In this document: positions 48,060 to 55,653 of the stretch, in pieces
How the letters are laid out: each line of letters opens with the position of its first letter
How positions within the stretch are numbered: position 1 is the first letter of the stretch
Assembly (NCBI RefSeq): GCF_000712135.1
Contig: NZ_JOOE01000001.1
Coordinates: 1,178,001 to 1,242,000 of the forward strand
Direction: 5' to 3'
From: Sphingomonas sp. UNC305MFCol5.2
GTDB taxonomy: Bacteria; Pseudomonadota; Alphaproteobacteria; Sphingomonadales; Sphingomonadaceae
Length of the DNA stretch: 64,000 bases
The notes under the pieces: model-generated
What the model saw: only the letters and a program-made list of their open reading frames with translations
What the model was told of the DNA's origin: nothing
The model's database searches: none
Translations under genes and position numbers: made by a program

Positions 48060-48475
48060 CCCGCGGGCAAGGGCACGCGGACGCGCTGCGCGCCGCGCGT
48101 GAAGAAGGCGGCGTCGATCGCGAGGCTGGCGAGCTGCCAGCCGTCGACGCTCTCCCCAACCTGCAGTGCGCGCGTTGTGCCGTCGGTGGTCCGCACCAGC
48201 GCTACTGCATCCGCACCGAGGCGCCCGACGATGCCGACCAACGCCGGCGCATCGCCCGGCAGCGCCGCGTCCTCGGCCTGTGCCGGCGCGCCGAACAGCG
48301 GACGTTCGAACGCCGCGGCGAGCGGTGGTATCGAATTCTCCACCATCGGGATCGTCGGCTGAAGCGTTTTGGGCGACGGGGATGGTCCAATCCCGCCCGT
48401 CAGCAACAGCAGCGGCATCAACACCGCGAACCCGCCGGAGAGCCCAAGGGCAATCCTGTCGTAGCGCGCGCTCAT
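48056..48475 (-). CDS. Small GspC/PilP-like periplasmic protein
   Basis: The 139-aa protein has one membrane helix (about 9-28), then F-E-R-P-L-F and a domain with P-A-L-V-G-I-V-G-R, V-A-L-V-R and L-Q-V-G-E-S-V-D-G-W-Q-L that matches the HR domain of GspC or the similar domain of PilP. It lacks a PDZ domain. The ATG overlaps the stop of the GspM/PilO-like gene upstream. It is the third gene of a three-gene set that seems to duplicate the L-M-C part of the secretion platform in reduced form. No family name can be assigned with certainty. Confidence 0.75.
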   Translation of the reverse strand: MSARYDRIALGLSGGFAVLMPLLLLTGGIGPSPSPKTLQPTIPMVENSIPPLAAAFERPLFGAPAQAEDAALPGDAPALVGIVGRLGADAVALVRTTDGTTRALQVGESVDGWQLASLAIDAAFFTRGAQRVRVPLPAG

Positions 48476-48930
48476 CGCGCTGCAACCGCTTCGGCGGTGA
48501 GCCGCACGCCCCCCGCAACCGGCTCGAGCTTCCAGCTGCGGAAGCGCATCAGGGGCCGCTCGCGCTCGCATGCGTCGGCAAAGGCGAGGAGCGCCTTTTC
48601 CGCCCCCGACGCTCGCAGCCGCAGCGCCACCAGTCCTTCTGGCGCGTTCGCCGCACTGGTTTCCTCGACCAGAACGCCGCCTGCCTTCGCCAGCCGCTGG
48701 ACGCGCGCCATCATCGCCGCCCGCCCCGCCGCGGCGTCCATGGCGCCGAGCGCATTGTCCTTTGCAAGGATCGGGGCCTGATGCTCGGGCAGCGCCGCCG
48801 CCTGCGCCATCTGGGCACGCTGCGCCCGCGCCGCGGCCAGATCGTCCAGCGCGGCGCCCGTCAGCGGCGAGAGTATGAGCAGGCCGATCAGACCTGCGCC
48901 CACGCCGAGCAGAAGCGGTGACGGCCTCAT
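48472..48930 (-). CDS. GspM/PilO-like inner-membrane protein
   Basis: The 152-aa bitopic protein has a membrane helix at about 5-25, a coiled stretch rich in Ala, Arg and Gln (about 28-80) and a C-terminal alpha/beta domain with L-V-A-L-R-L-R-A-S-G-A-E-K-A-L-L-A-F, the ferredoxin-like plan of GspM (GspMb group) and PilO. It overlaps its neighbours at both ends by ATGA, so all three are made in fixed proportion. It is distinct in sequence from the GspM at 42.1 kb. Confidence 0.75.
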   Translation of the reverse strand: MRPSPLLLGVGAGLIGLLILSPLTGAALDDLAAARAQRAQMAQAAALPEHQAPILAKDNALGAMDAAAGRAAMMARVQRLAKAGGVLVEETSAANAPEGLVALRLRASGAEKALLAFADACERERPLMRFRSWKLEPVAGGVRLTAEAVAAR

Positions 48931-49469
48931 TCCGCCGTACCTTCAAGCAGCACGATCATCGCAGCATCGGCCTGTCGCTGGCCGGTGTTGCGCAACCGGG
49001 CGAGCGTCGGCACGCGCCGCAGCGCGGTGCGCAGCCTGTCGGGGTCCGCGGTGGCGATCTCGAGCGCAAGGCGGCCCTGCATGTTGCGTTCGGCGCGGAC
49101 CAGCGTCGCGTCTGCGGGGAGCGCACGGGCGAGCGTTTCGATCGTTGCGCCCAAGGTCCGCCGCCTGAGCAACGCATTCATTTGTGTCCGTGCCTCGGCC
49201 GCCGCCGCGGCGGCGGCGATACGCGGCGCGACTTCGGCCTCGATTCGGCTCGCAGTGGCGCGCTGCTGGTCGGCGAGCACCTGCGCGCCACCGATCGTCA
49301 GCAGCGGCCCGGCGAGGATCAGCACCGCAACGGCCATCGCCACCCTGCCACCCGGCCAGGTGGCGGGCCCGACTCCTCCCGGCATGCTACGAGCGGCGGT
49401 CAGCAGGCGCTGGGCAAGGCTCGGCTGCGCTGGAGGCGTGGTTTCCGGATCGGGTTTGCCGACGTGCAT
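48927..49469 (-). CDS. GspL-C-terminal/PilN-like inner-membrane protein
   Basis: The protein is 180 aa from ATG 49469 (an ATG at 49526 would add 19 residues). It has a cytosolic tail of about 40 residues, one membrane helix (about 45-67), an Ala-rich coiled coil (about 70-100) and a ferredoxin-like periplasmic domain with L-A-R-A-L-P-A-D-A-T-L-V and L-A-L-E-I-A-T-A-D-P-D-R-L. This is the plan of PilN and of the periplasmic half of GspL, without the actin-like cytosolic domain. It is first in the three-gene set and divergent from phoX; both could share an upstream Pho-box-like region. Confidence 0.75.
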   Translation of the reverse strand: MHVGKPDPETTPPAQPSLAQRLLTAARSMPGGVGPATWPGGRVAMAVAVLILAGPLLTIGGAQVLADQQRATASRIEAEVAPRIAAAAAAAEARTQMNALLRRRTLGATIETLARALPADATLVRAERNMQGRLALEIATADPDRLRTALRRVPTLARLRNTGQRQADAAMIVLLEGTAE

Positions 49470-49507
49470 CGTGTCGCCGATTAGCCGTTGGCGGCGCTCA
49501 GGGCAAA

Positions 49508-49547
49508 GCGTCACAATCGCGTCCACGAAGAGTCATCAGACAGCCAC
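49508..49547 (+). promoter_or_regulatory. 11-bp-periodic Pho-box-like array upstream of phoX
   Basis: Four 7-mers GCGTCAC, GCGTCCA, GAGTCAT and CAGCCAC start at 49508, 49519, 49530 and 49541, that is, every 11 bp. PhoB binds CTGTCAT direct repeats at the same 11-bp period. Individual matches are moderate (about three to five of seven), so the case rests on periodicity and on the phosphatase gene downstream. Confidence 0.42.
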
Positions 49548-49631
49548 GCCGCTTCCATCACACCGTAAAGCCACCCTTCCAAAGGCAGGAAGAACCGGGT
49601 CGCGCCTGACCCGGGTGCCTGGGGGTTTTCC

Positions 49632-52100
49632 ATGAACGATCTGACGCCCGCGTCCTTCGGTTATACCGATGGCAATACCGACACCAATCGCACCGACACC
49701 GTGACTCTGAACGAGCTCGCGGCGCAGCGGCTCTCGCGTCGCCAGACGCTGCGCGGCGGATCGGCCATCATCGCCGCGACGCTCGGCGGTTCCGTGCTTT
49801 CCGCTTGCGACTCCGGAGACGTGGACGGCGTTCCTGCGCCGACGGTGAGCGCGGGCGCCTCCACGACCACCACCGCCGGACGCGTCGTCACCCTGACCGG
49901 CACGAGCGACGCGAGCGCAGTCTCCTGGACCCAGACCGGCGGTCCGGCGGTGACGCTGAACGGCGCTGGCGGCGCAACTGCCACCTTCCTCGCCCCCAGC
50001 GTCGCGAGCGCGACGGTGCTGACCTTCCAGTTCGCCGCGGCGAACGGCAACACCGCGGCGACCGCGACCACCACGGTTACCGTCAACCCCGCGCAGCTCG
50101 GCTTCACGGCCGTCGCCAAGAACAAGCTCGACGTCGTCACGGTGCCCACGGGCTACAAGGTGCAGGTGATCAACCGCACCGGCGATCCGATCGCCGCGGG
50201 CGTGCCCGCCTATAAGAACGACGGCACCGACACCAATTTCGCCCAGCGCATCGGCGATCATGGCGACGCACTCTACTGGTATGGCCTCGCCGCCACCGGC
50301 ACCGCGCGCGACGAGACCAGCTCGACCCGCGGGCTGCTCGTCCAGAACCACGAGAATATCAACCAGCAATATCTCCACCCCGCCGGCGCGACGAGCCCGG
50401 GCGGCGTTCGCCCCGAGGCCGAGGCGCTCAAGGAGATCGAGAATCACGGCGTCAGCGTCACCGAAGCCGTCGAGGGCGCCAATCGCGCGTGGAGCGTGGT
50501 CCAGAACAGCAGCTTCAATCGCCGCATCACGCCGAACACGCCGATGGCCTTCAGCGGCCCGGCGCGCGGTTCGGATCTGCTCAAGACGCCCTTCTCCACC
50601 GCCGGCACCGACGGCCGCGGCACGGTCAACAATTGCGCCAACGGCACCACGCCCTGGGGCACGGCGCTGACCTGCGAAGAGAATTGGGCGGGCTATTTCC
50701 GCCGCAGCGGCGACAATGCGGCGCGCACCGCCAAGGAACTGACCGCGCTCAGCCGCTATGGCGTAACCAGCAGCACCGGCAGCTTCGGCTGGTCGACGGT
50801 GACTCCGGCCGACGCCACCAACACCATGTTCCGCCGCTGGGACGCGCGCGCGACTGTCGGTGGCACCGCGACCACCGACTATCGAAACGAGCCCAATCAG
50901 ATGGGCTGGGTGGTCGAGATCGATCCCTATTCGCCCACTTCGGTCCCGAAGAAGCGCACCGCGCTCGGCCGCCTCGGCCATGAGGGTTGCTGGCCCGGCG
51001 CGTTCGTCGCTGGTCGCAAGCCGGCATGGTACATGGGCGACGATTCACGCCGTGAGTATCTCTACAAGTTCGTCTCGGCCACCGCATGGGTGGCGGCCGA
51101 CGCGACTGCGGCCAACCGCCTCGCGACCGGCGACAAATATATGGACAGCGGCACGCTCTACGTCGCCAGGTTCAACGCCGACGGCACCGGCGTCTGGCTG
51201 CCTCTGGTGTTCGGCCAGAACGGCATCACTTCGACCGCTGCTGTCTACCCCTTCGCGGACCAGGCCGATGTTCTCGTCAACGCCCGCCTCGCCGCCGATG
51301 TGGTCGGTGCGACGCCGATGGATCGTCCCGAGTGGACCGCGGTCAACCCGGTGACCGGCGACGTCTATCTGACGCTCACCAACAACAACGCCACGCTGCG
51401 TCCGCTGAACGGCACCGACGCCGCCAATCCGCGCCACTATAACGACCCCTTCGGCGCCGCGGCGAGCGCCCAATACGGCAATCCCAACGGGCACATCATC
51501 CGCCTCAAGGAAACCGGCAACAGCACCGAGGCGCTGACCTTCAACTGGGACATCTATCTGTTCGGCGCCGGCGCCGATCTCGATCCCGCCAACATCAACA
51601 TCTCGGGGCTGACCGCCGATCAGGATTTCTCCAGCCCCGACGGCCTCTATTTCAGCCGCTCGACCAACGCCGCAGGGCAGGTCAAGCCGTTGCTGTGGAT
51701 CGAGACCGACGACGGAGCCTATACCGACGTGACCAACTGCATGCTGCTTGCGGCGGTGCCGGGTACTGTCGGCGACGGCGGCGCCCGGACGATCACCAAC
51801 ACGGGGACCGGCGGTGCGACCGCGACGCAGGCTACCCGTGTCGGCGCAGCGCCGAGCGCGGCGACGCTCAAGCGCTTCCTCGTCGGCCCGGTGGAATGCG
51901 AGATCACCGGCATCGACACCACGCCCGACGGTCGTACCCTGTTCGTCGGCATCCAGCATCCGGGCGAAGGCGGCACGCCGGCGGCCCCGACCAGCCACTG
52001 GCCCGACAGCCAGGCGACCGGCACCGCCGGCGCCACCGTGCGCCCGCGTTCGGCAGTGGTGGTGATCACCAAGGATGACGGCGGCGTGGTCGCCCTCTGA
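49632..52100 (+). CDS. phoX: PhoX-type alkaline phosphatase, predicted Tat lipoprotein
   Basis: The 822-aa protein belongs to the PhoX family (DUF839), calcium- and iron-dependent phosphatases that release phosphate from organic esters. It has a twin-arginine signal S-R-R-Q-T-L (35-40) with an L-S-A-C lipobox (C59), so it is probably folded before export and then lipidated. An Ig/PKD-like beta domain (about 68-152) is inserted before the catalytic domain, which shows G-L-L-V-Q-N-H-E-N, T-C-E-E-N-W-A-G-Y-F, L-G-R-L-G-H-E-G and Y-M-G-D-D-S-R-R-E-Y-L-Y-K-F. It lies directly after the type II secretion genes and has a Pho-box-like array upstream. Export to the surface by that system is inferred by analogy with the PhoX-like UxpB of Pseudomonas. 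Confidence 0.93.
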   Translation: MNDLTPASFGYTDGNTDTNRTDTVTLNELAAQRLSRRQTLRGGSAIIAATLGGSVLSACDSGDVDGVPAPTVSAGASTTTTAGRVVTLTGTSDASAVSWTQTGGPAVTLNGAGGATATFLAPSVASATVLTFQFAAANGNTAATATTTVTVNPAQLGFTAVAKNKLDVVTVPTGYKVQVINRTGDPIAAGVPAYKNDGTDTNFAQRIGDHGDALYWYGLAATGTARDETSSTRGLLVQNHENINQQYLHPAGATSPGGVRPEAEALKEIENHGVSVTEAVEGANRAWSVVQNSSFNRRITPNTPMAFSGPARGSDLLKTPFSTAGTDGRGTVNNCANGTTPWGTALTCEENWAGYFRRSGDNAARTAKELTALSRYGVTSSTGSFGWSTVTPADATNTMFRRWDARATVGGTATTDYRNEPNQMGWVVEIDPYSPTSVPKKRTALGRLGHEGCWPGAFVAGRKPAWYMGDDSRREYLYKFVSATAWVAADATAANRLATGDKYMDSGTLYVARFNADGTGVWLPLVFGQNGITSTAAVYPFADQADVLVNARLAADVVGATPMDRPEWTAVNPVTGDVYLTLTNNNATLRPLNGTDAANPRHYNDPFGAAASAQYGNPNGHIIRLKETGNSTEALTFNWDIYLFGAGADLDPANINISGLTADQDFSSPDGLYFSRSTNAAGQVKPLLWIETDDGAYTDVTNCMLLAAVPGTVGDGGARTITNTGTGGATATQATRVGAAPSAATLKRFLVGPVECEITGIDTTPDGRTLFVGIQHPGEGGTPAAPTSHWPDSQATGTAGATVRPRSAVVVITKDDGGVVAL

Positions 52101-52118
52101 CCCGTTTCCACCCGACTT

Positions 52119-52155
52119 GGGGGAGGTTCCGCAAGGAGCCTCCCTTCTTCTTTGC
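52119..52155 (+). terminator. Intrinsic terminator of phoX
   Basis: GGGAGGTTCC (52121-52130) pairs with GGAGCCTCCC (52135-52144) through a GCAA loop with one G-U pair, followed by a T-rich run TTCTTCTTT. Confidence 0.86.
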
Positions 52156-52291
52156 GTTCGTTGCTGTCGGTGTTCCCGACGAAGGCGGGACCGCCCAGTA
52201 TCGGCGGACATGAGGCTTAGTCCTACGATCGAGGATGTCTCGCAACCGCGCCCCGGCCTTCGCCGGGATCGCCCCAACCCAACTGCACTCG

Positions 52292-52660
52292 CTACCGATC
52301 CGTCCTGCTGACGATGTTGGCGGTGCCGTCGGGCGTGATGCTGATCATGTGCGCGGTCTTGTCGGAACAATTCGCGCGCCACAGCGGCTTGCCGTCCTGA
52401 TCGGGCAGCCGTGTGGACGAGGTCACCGACTGGCACTCGATGCCCGCATCGAGCAATGCCCGGATGAAGACCACGTTGCGCTGGCGATCGGACATGCCGA
52501 GTACCGCGGCGAGCGCGTTGCCCGGCGCGGCCTCGTTGCCGACCGCATTGGCTTCGACATCGGAATTGTCGGCCTTGACCGTGTTCGCCGGCTCCGAGGC
52601 CGGCCCGCATCCCGCGAGGGTCAGCGCCGCGAGCGCCGGCAGGGCAATGCGCTTGATCAT
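52292..52660 (-). CDS. Small predicted lipoprotein
   Basis: The 122-aa protein has a lipoprotein signal with L-A-G-C at 15-18 (C18), then an acidic Asn/Glu/Ala-rich linker and a small domain with R-Q-R-N-V-V-F-I-R-A-L-L-D-A-G-I-E-C-Q and W-R-A-N-C-S-D; the two cysteines may form a disulfide. The ATG at 52660 has GGGAGAG about 6 bp upstream; the frame is open to 52810, but that extension is not lipoprotein-like. No family is recognised. Confidence 0.78.
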   Translation of the reverse strand: MIKRIALPALAALTLAGCGPASEPANTVKADNSDVEANAVGNEAAPGNALAAVLGMSDRQRNVVFIRALLDAGIECQSVTSSTRLPDQDGKPLWRANCSDKTAHMISITPDGTANIVSRTDR

Positions 52661-52764
52661 CTGCACTCTCCCGTTCGCCGGCTGCCTTGGCGCCAGCCGG
52701 TCAAAGCTCTCCGGTGCAGCGCCAATGCCGCACCCGTCGTGAAGGTTCCGAGGGCGAACCCCGA

Positions 52765-54075
52765 TCAGTGCTGATACGCCTTGGGCATCGGACCTTCCTT
52801 CGGATCCCAATAGCGTTCGCGCAGCCGGGTCTGGCGGCTGGTCATCGGCTGCTCTACGCCGTCGATGAACACCGAGACGGCGCTGGTGCCGATTTCGAGC
52901 GGATCGCCGTCCCAGATCACCACGTCGCCGCGCCGGCCGGGCTTCAACGAGCCGAATTCGTCGCCGAGCCCGAGCGCTTCCGCGGGCCGCGAGGTGATCG
53001 TCGCAAATGCCTCGCCCCAGTCGAGCCCGCTCGCCCCAGGGATGCGGCCGAGCGCGACGAGATTGCCCGCATACTGCTTTTCCCAGCGCGCCTGGCGCGC
53101 TTCGTCCTGGTTGATCGTGCCGATCCCGACGAGCACCCCCGCCGCCTTCATACGGCCGATGTTGGACTGCGTCGCCGCGAGTTGCTCGAAGCTTTCGGGC
53201 AGATCGGCCAGCGCGGAAGCGATCACCGGGACACCCGCCACGGCGATCTCGCGCGCGACGGTCCAGCCTTCGCTGGCGCCGACCAGCACCAGCCTAAGCG
53301 TCGGCATCTCGCGCTTCAGCCCGAGCATCGTCTGGATGTCGGAGGCACGCTCGACATGGACGAGCAGCGGCACCCGCCCCTGCACCACCGGCGTCAACGC
53401 CTCGGCGTCGGCGCGCGTGAGCAGCGCATCCTTGCCGCGATCGTTGAAGCTCGCAGGGTTGCGGACATAGTCGCGTACTTCGAACAGCGCGTTCTTGAGC
53501 ATCGCATAGGCGGCGGGGCGGCTGCCTCCCGCGGCGCGCGCGCCGGCTTCGCCATATTCCATGAACTGGAAGGCGCGCGGTTTGGCGACCGGGCCCATAT
53601 CGGCGCCGAGATCGATGACCGCCCCCTGCCCCGCGAAGATCGAGCCCTTGCTGTTATCGGGCGCCACCACCGCGCGAGTCACGCCCTCGAGCCGGTTGAT
53701 CGCAAGCGGGCTGCTCTTCGGGTTGACCGCAGGGGTCACGTCGAGCGCCGCGTTGAACGGGGAGGTTCCTCCCGACGTATCGTTGGTGCCGTCAACCGCA
53801 TCGATCTCGACGATGCCCATTCGCGTGAATCCGGCGAAGATCCCCGGTGTTACCCAGCGGCCTCCCGCATCGACGACGCGCGCGCCGGCGGGGGCGGCCA
53901 CGCCGGCGCCAGCCGCCACGACGCGACCATCGCGGATGACCACGGTGCCGCCCTCGGCCGGCCCCGAGCCGTCGCCGATCACGATCTTGGCATTGGTGAT
54001 CGCCACGGTCTGCGCGGCGGCGGGGGCGGCGAGTGCGAGCGTGGCACTCGCGCAAAGAAGCAGCTTGCTGATCAC
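52765..54075 (-). CDS. Amidohydrolase-family protein lacking the HxH metal motif
   Basis: The 436-aa exported protein has a Sec signal (cleavage after A-A-A near residue 21) and an amidohydrolase fold: I-T-N-A-K-I-V-I-G-D-G, V-V-D-A-G-G-R-W-V-T-P-G and the late P-A-E-A-L-G-L-G-D-E-F-G-S-L-K-P-G-R-R-G-D-V-V-I-W-D-G-D-P. Where active enzymes have P-G-x-I-D-x-H-x-H, it reads P-G-I-F-A-G-F-T-R-M-G, so the first metal ligands are absent. It may be inactive or bind one metal differently. The ATG overlaps the stop of the upstream intact paralogue (ATGA), suggesting a heteromeric pair. Confidence 0.85.
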   Translation of the reverse strand: MISKLLLCASATLALAAPAAAQTVAITNAKIVIGDGSGPAEGGTVVIRDGRVVAAGAGVAAPAGARVVDAGGRWVTPGIFAGFTRMGIVEIDAVDGTNDTSGGTSPFNAALDVTPAVNPKSSPLAINRLEGVTRAVVAPDNSKGSIFAGQGAVIDLGADMGPVAKPRAFQFMEYGEAGARAAGGSRPAAYAMLKNALFEVRDYVRNPASFNDRGKDALLTRADAEALTPVVQGRVPLLVHVERASDIQTMLGLKREMPTLRLVLVGASEGWTVAREIAVAGVPVIASALADLPESFEQLAATQSNIGRMKAAGVLVGIGTINQDEARQARWEKQYAGNLVALGRIPGASGLDWGEAFATITSRPAEALGLGDEFGSLKPGRRGDVVIWDGDPLEIGTSAVSVFIDGVEQPMTSRQTRLRERYWDPKEGPMPKAYQH

Positions 54076-55490
54076 TTCACATCCCCCTCGCCCGGCTGGC
54101 CCAGCTCGAAATCGGAAACCGGCCGCAACTTCGGATTATTCGCGTCATAGAGCAAAGCGCCGTCGACCCAGACCATCTGCGGGCGGGTATAGACGCTGAA
54201 CGGATTCCCGTTCCACAGCACGACATCGGCCATCTTGCCGGGCTTGAGACTGCCGGTCTTGTCGGCAATGCCCAGCGCCTTGGCCGGATTGATCGCAAGC
54301 CAGCGCCAAGCGGCCTGCTCGGTGATCGGGAAGCCCGCCTTGATGCCCGAAGCGCGTGCCTTGGCCACTTCCTGGTTCAGCCGCTGGATGCCGTTGCCGT
54401 CGTCCGAATGGATCATCGCGCAGGCGCCTTCCTTTTCGAGGATGGCGAGGTTCTCGGGGACCGCGTCATAGGCTTCCATCTTGAAGCCGTACCAGTCGGC
54501 CCAGACCGCGGCACACGTGTCGTTGGCCTTGAGCAGATCGGCGATCTTGTAGGCCTCGACCGCGTGGTGGAACGCAGTCACATGGTATCCGAACTCCTTC
54601 GCCATATCGAGGACGACGGCCATCTCGTCGGCGCGGTAGCAATGGTTCTGGACGAGGATCTCACCCTCGAGCACGCCGCGCAGCGTATCCATCGCCAGAT
54701 CGCGGGTCGGGGCATCGCCACCCTTGTCCTCATATTTGTCCCAGCGGCGCTTATATTCGACCGCCTTGGCCCAGGTCGCGCGATCGACTGCGATGTTTCC
54801 CATCCGGGTCGAAGGCGCGCGTCCCTTGCCGCCATAGACGCGCTTCGGGTTCTCACCGCACGCCATCTTGAGGCCATAAGGCGCACCGGGGAACTTCATT
54901 CCCTGCATCGTGCGGGCATAGACATTCTTCACCGTCACCGATCGGCCGCCGAACAGGTTGGCAGAGCCGGGGAGGATCTGCAGCGTCGTCACGCCGCCAT
55001 TGGCGAGCGCCCTGCCGAAGCCGGGGTCCTGCGGCCACACGCTGTGCTCGGCCCAGACCTCCGGAGTCACCGGCGAAGTCATCTCATTGCCGTCAGAATT
55101 CGCCTCGACGCCCGGCGAAGGATAATCGCCGAGATGGCTGTGGATATCGATGACGCCGGGGGTCAGATATTTGCCGCGGCCGTCGATCACGGTAACGCCC
55201 TGCCCGGCCGCCAGATTTTGCCCGACCTCGACGATCTTGCCGTCGCGGAAGAGGATGGAGCCGTTCTCGATCCGCCCCCCTTCGCCGTCGAGGATCGTGA
55301 CGTTGGTCACCAGCGTCGGCGCGCCCGGATAGGCGCGATAGGTCGAGGGAAACGGATCGTGCGAATAGCCCCTGCCCTTGCCCGGCCCGGAGGAAGCAGG
55401 CTCCGCGGAACTGCTCTGCGCCCTGCCGCCGCTTTCTGCGCAGCCAGCCAGCGCCAGGATGGCACCGAGGATCAAGACCGGTCGAAACAA
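54072..55490 (-). CDS. Amidohydrolase-family lipoprotein (metal motif intact)
   Basis: The 472-aa protein has a lipobox L-A-G-C (C17), a Ser-rich linker and a full amidohydrolase domain: T-P-G-V-I-D-I-H-S-H-L-G (the HxH of the binuclear metal site), later histidines in Q-N-H-C-Y-R and T-A-F-H-H-A-V-E-A-Y-K, and I-H-S-D-D-G-N near the end, with the S-L-K-P-G-K-M-A-D-V-V-L-W closing segment. Relatives are imidazolonepropionase-like peptidases and dipeptidases; the substrate is unknown. It would act in the periplasm or at a membrane. It is first in an operon with the HxH-less paralogue. Confidence 0.87.
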   Translation of the reverse strand: MFRPVLILGAILALAGCAESGGRAQSSSAEPASSGPGKGRGYSHDPFPSTYRAYPGAPTLVTNVTILDGEGGRIENGSILFRDGKIVEVGQNLAAGQGVTVIDGRGKYLTPGVIDIHSHLGDYPSPGVEANSDGNEMTSPVTPEVWAEHSVWPQDPGFGRALANGGVTTLQILPGSANLFGGRSVTVKNVYARTMQGMKFPGAPYGLKMACGENPKRVYGGKGRAPSTRMGNIAVDRATWAKAVEYKRRWDKYEDKGGDAPTRDLAMDTLRGVLEGEILVQNHCYRADEMAVVLDMAKEFGYHVTAFHHAVEAYKIADLLKANDTCAAVWADWYGFKMEAYDAVPENLAILEKEGACAMIHSDDGNGIQRLNQEVAKARASGIKAGFPITEQAAWRWLAINPAKALGIADKTGSLKPGKMADVVLWNGNPFSVYTRPQMVWVDGALLYDANNPKLRPVSDFELGQPGEGDVK

Positions 55491-55653
55491 GCGCGACTCC
55501 TTCCCTGTTCGTTGCGCTCGCGGCGCCGCGCTTTGATCGTGGCAAACGCCAGTTTTGGCAAGCGCACCCTGACTATTGGAATCTCACGCAAAATCGTATG
55601 CTAACAAGAATGCCCACATCGGATGTTCGGAGCTTTCCACAGAGAATTGATCG

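Noticed and set aside
49536..52610. Two long minus-strand frames opposite phoX
   Set aside because: Both are antisense shadows with Gly/Ala/Arg-rich composition; phoX motifs are intact on the plus strand.
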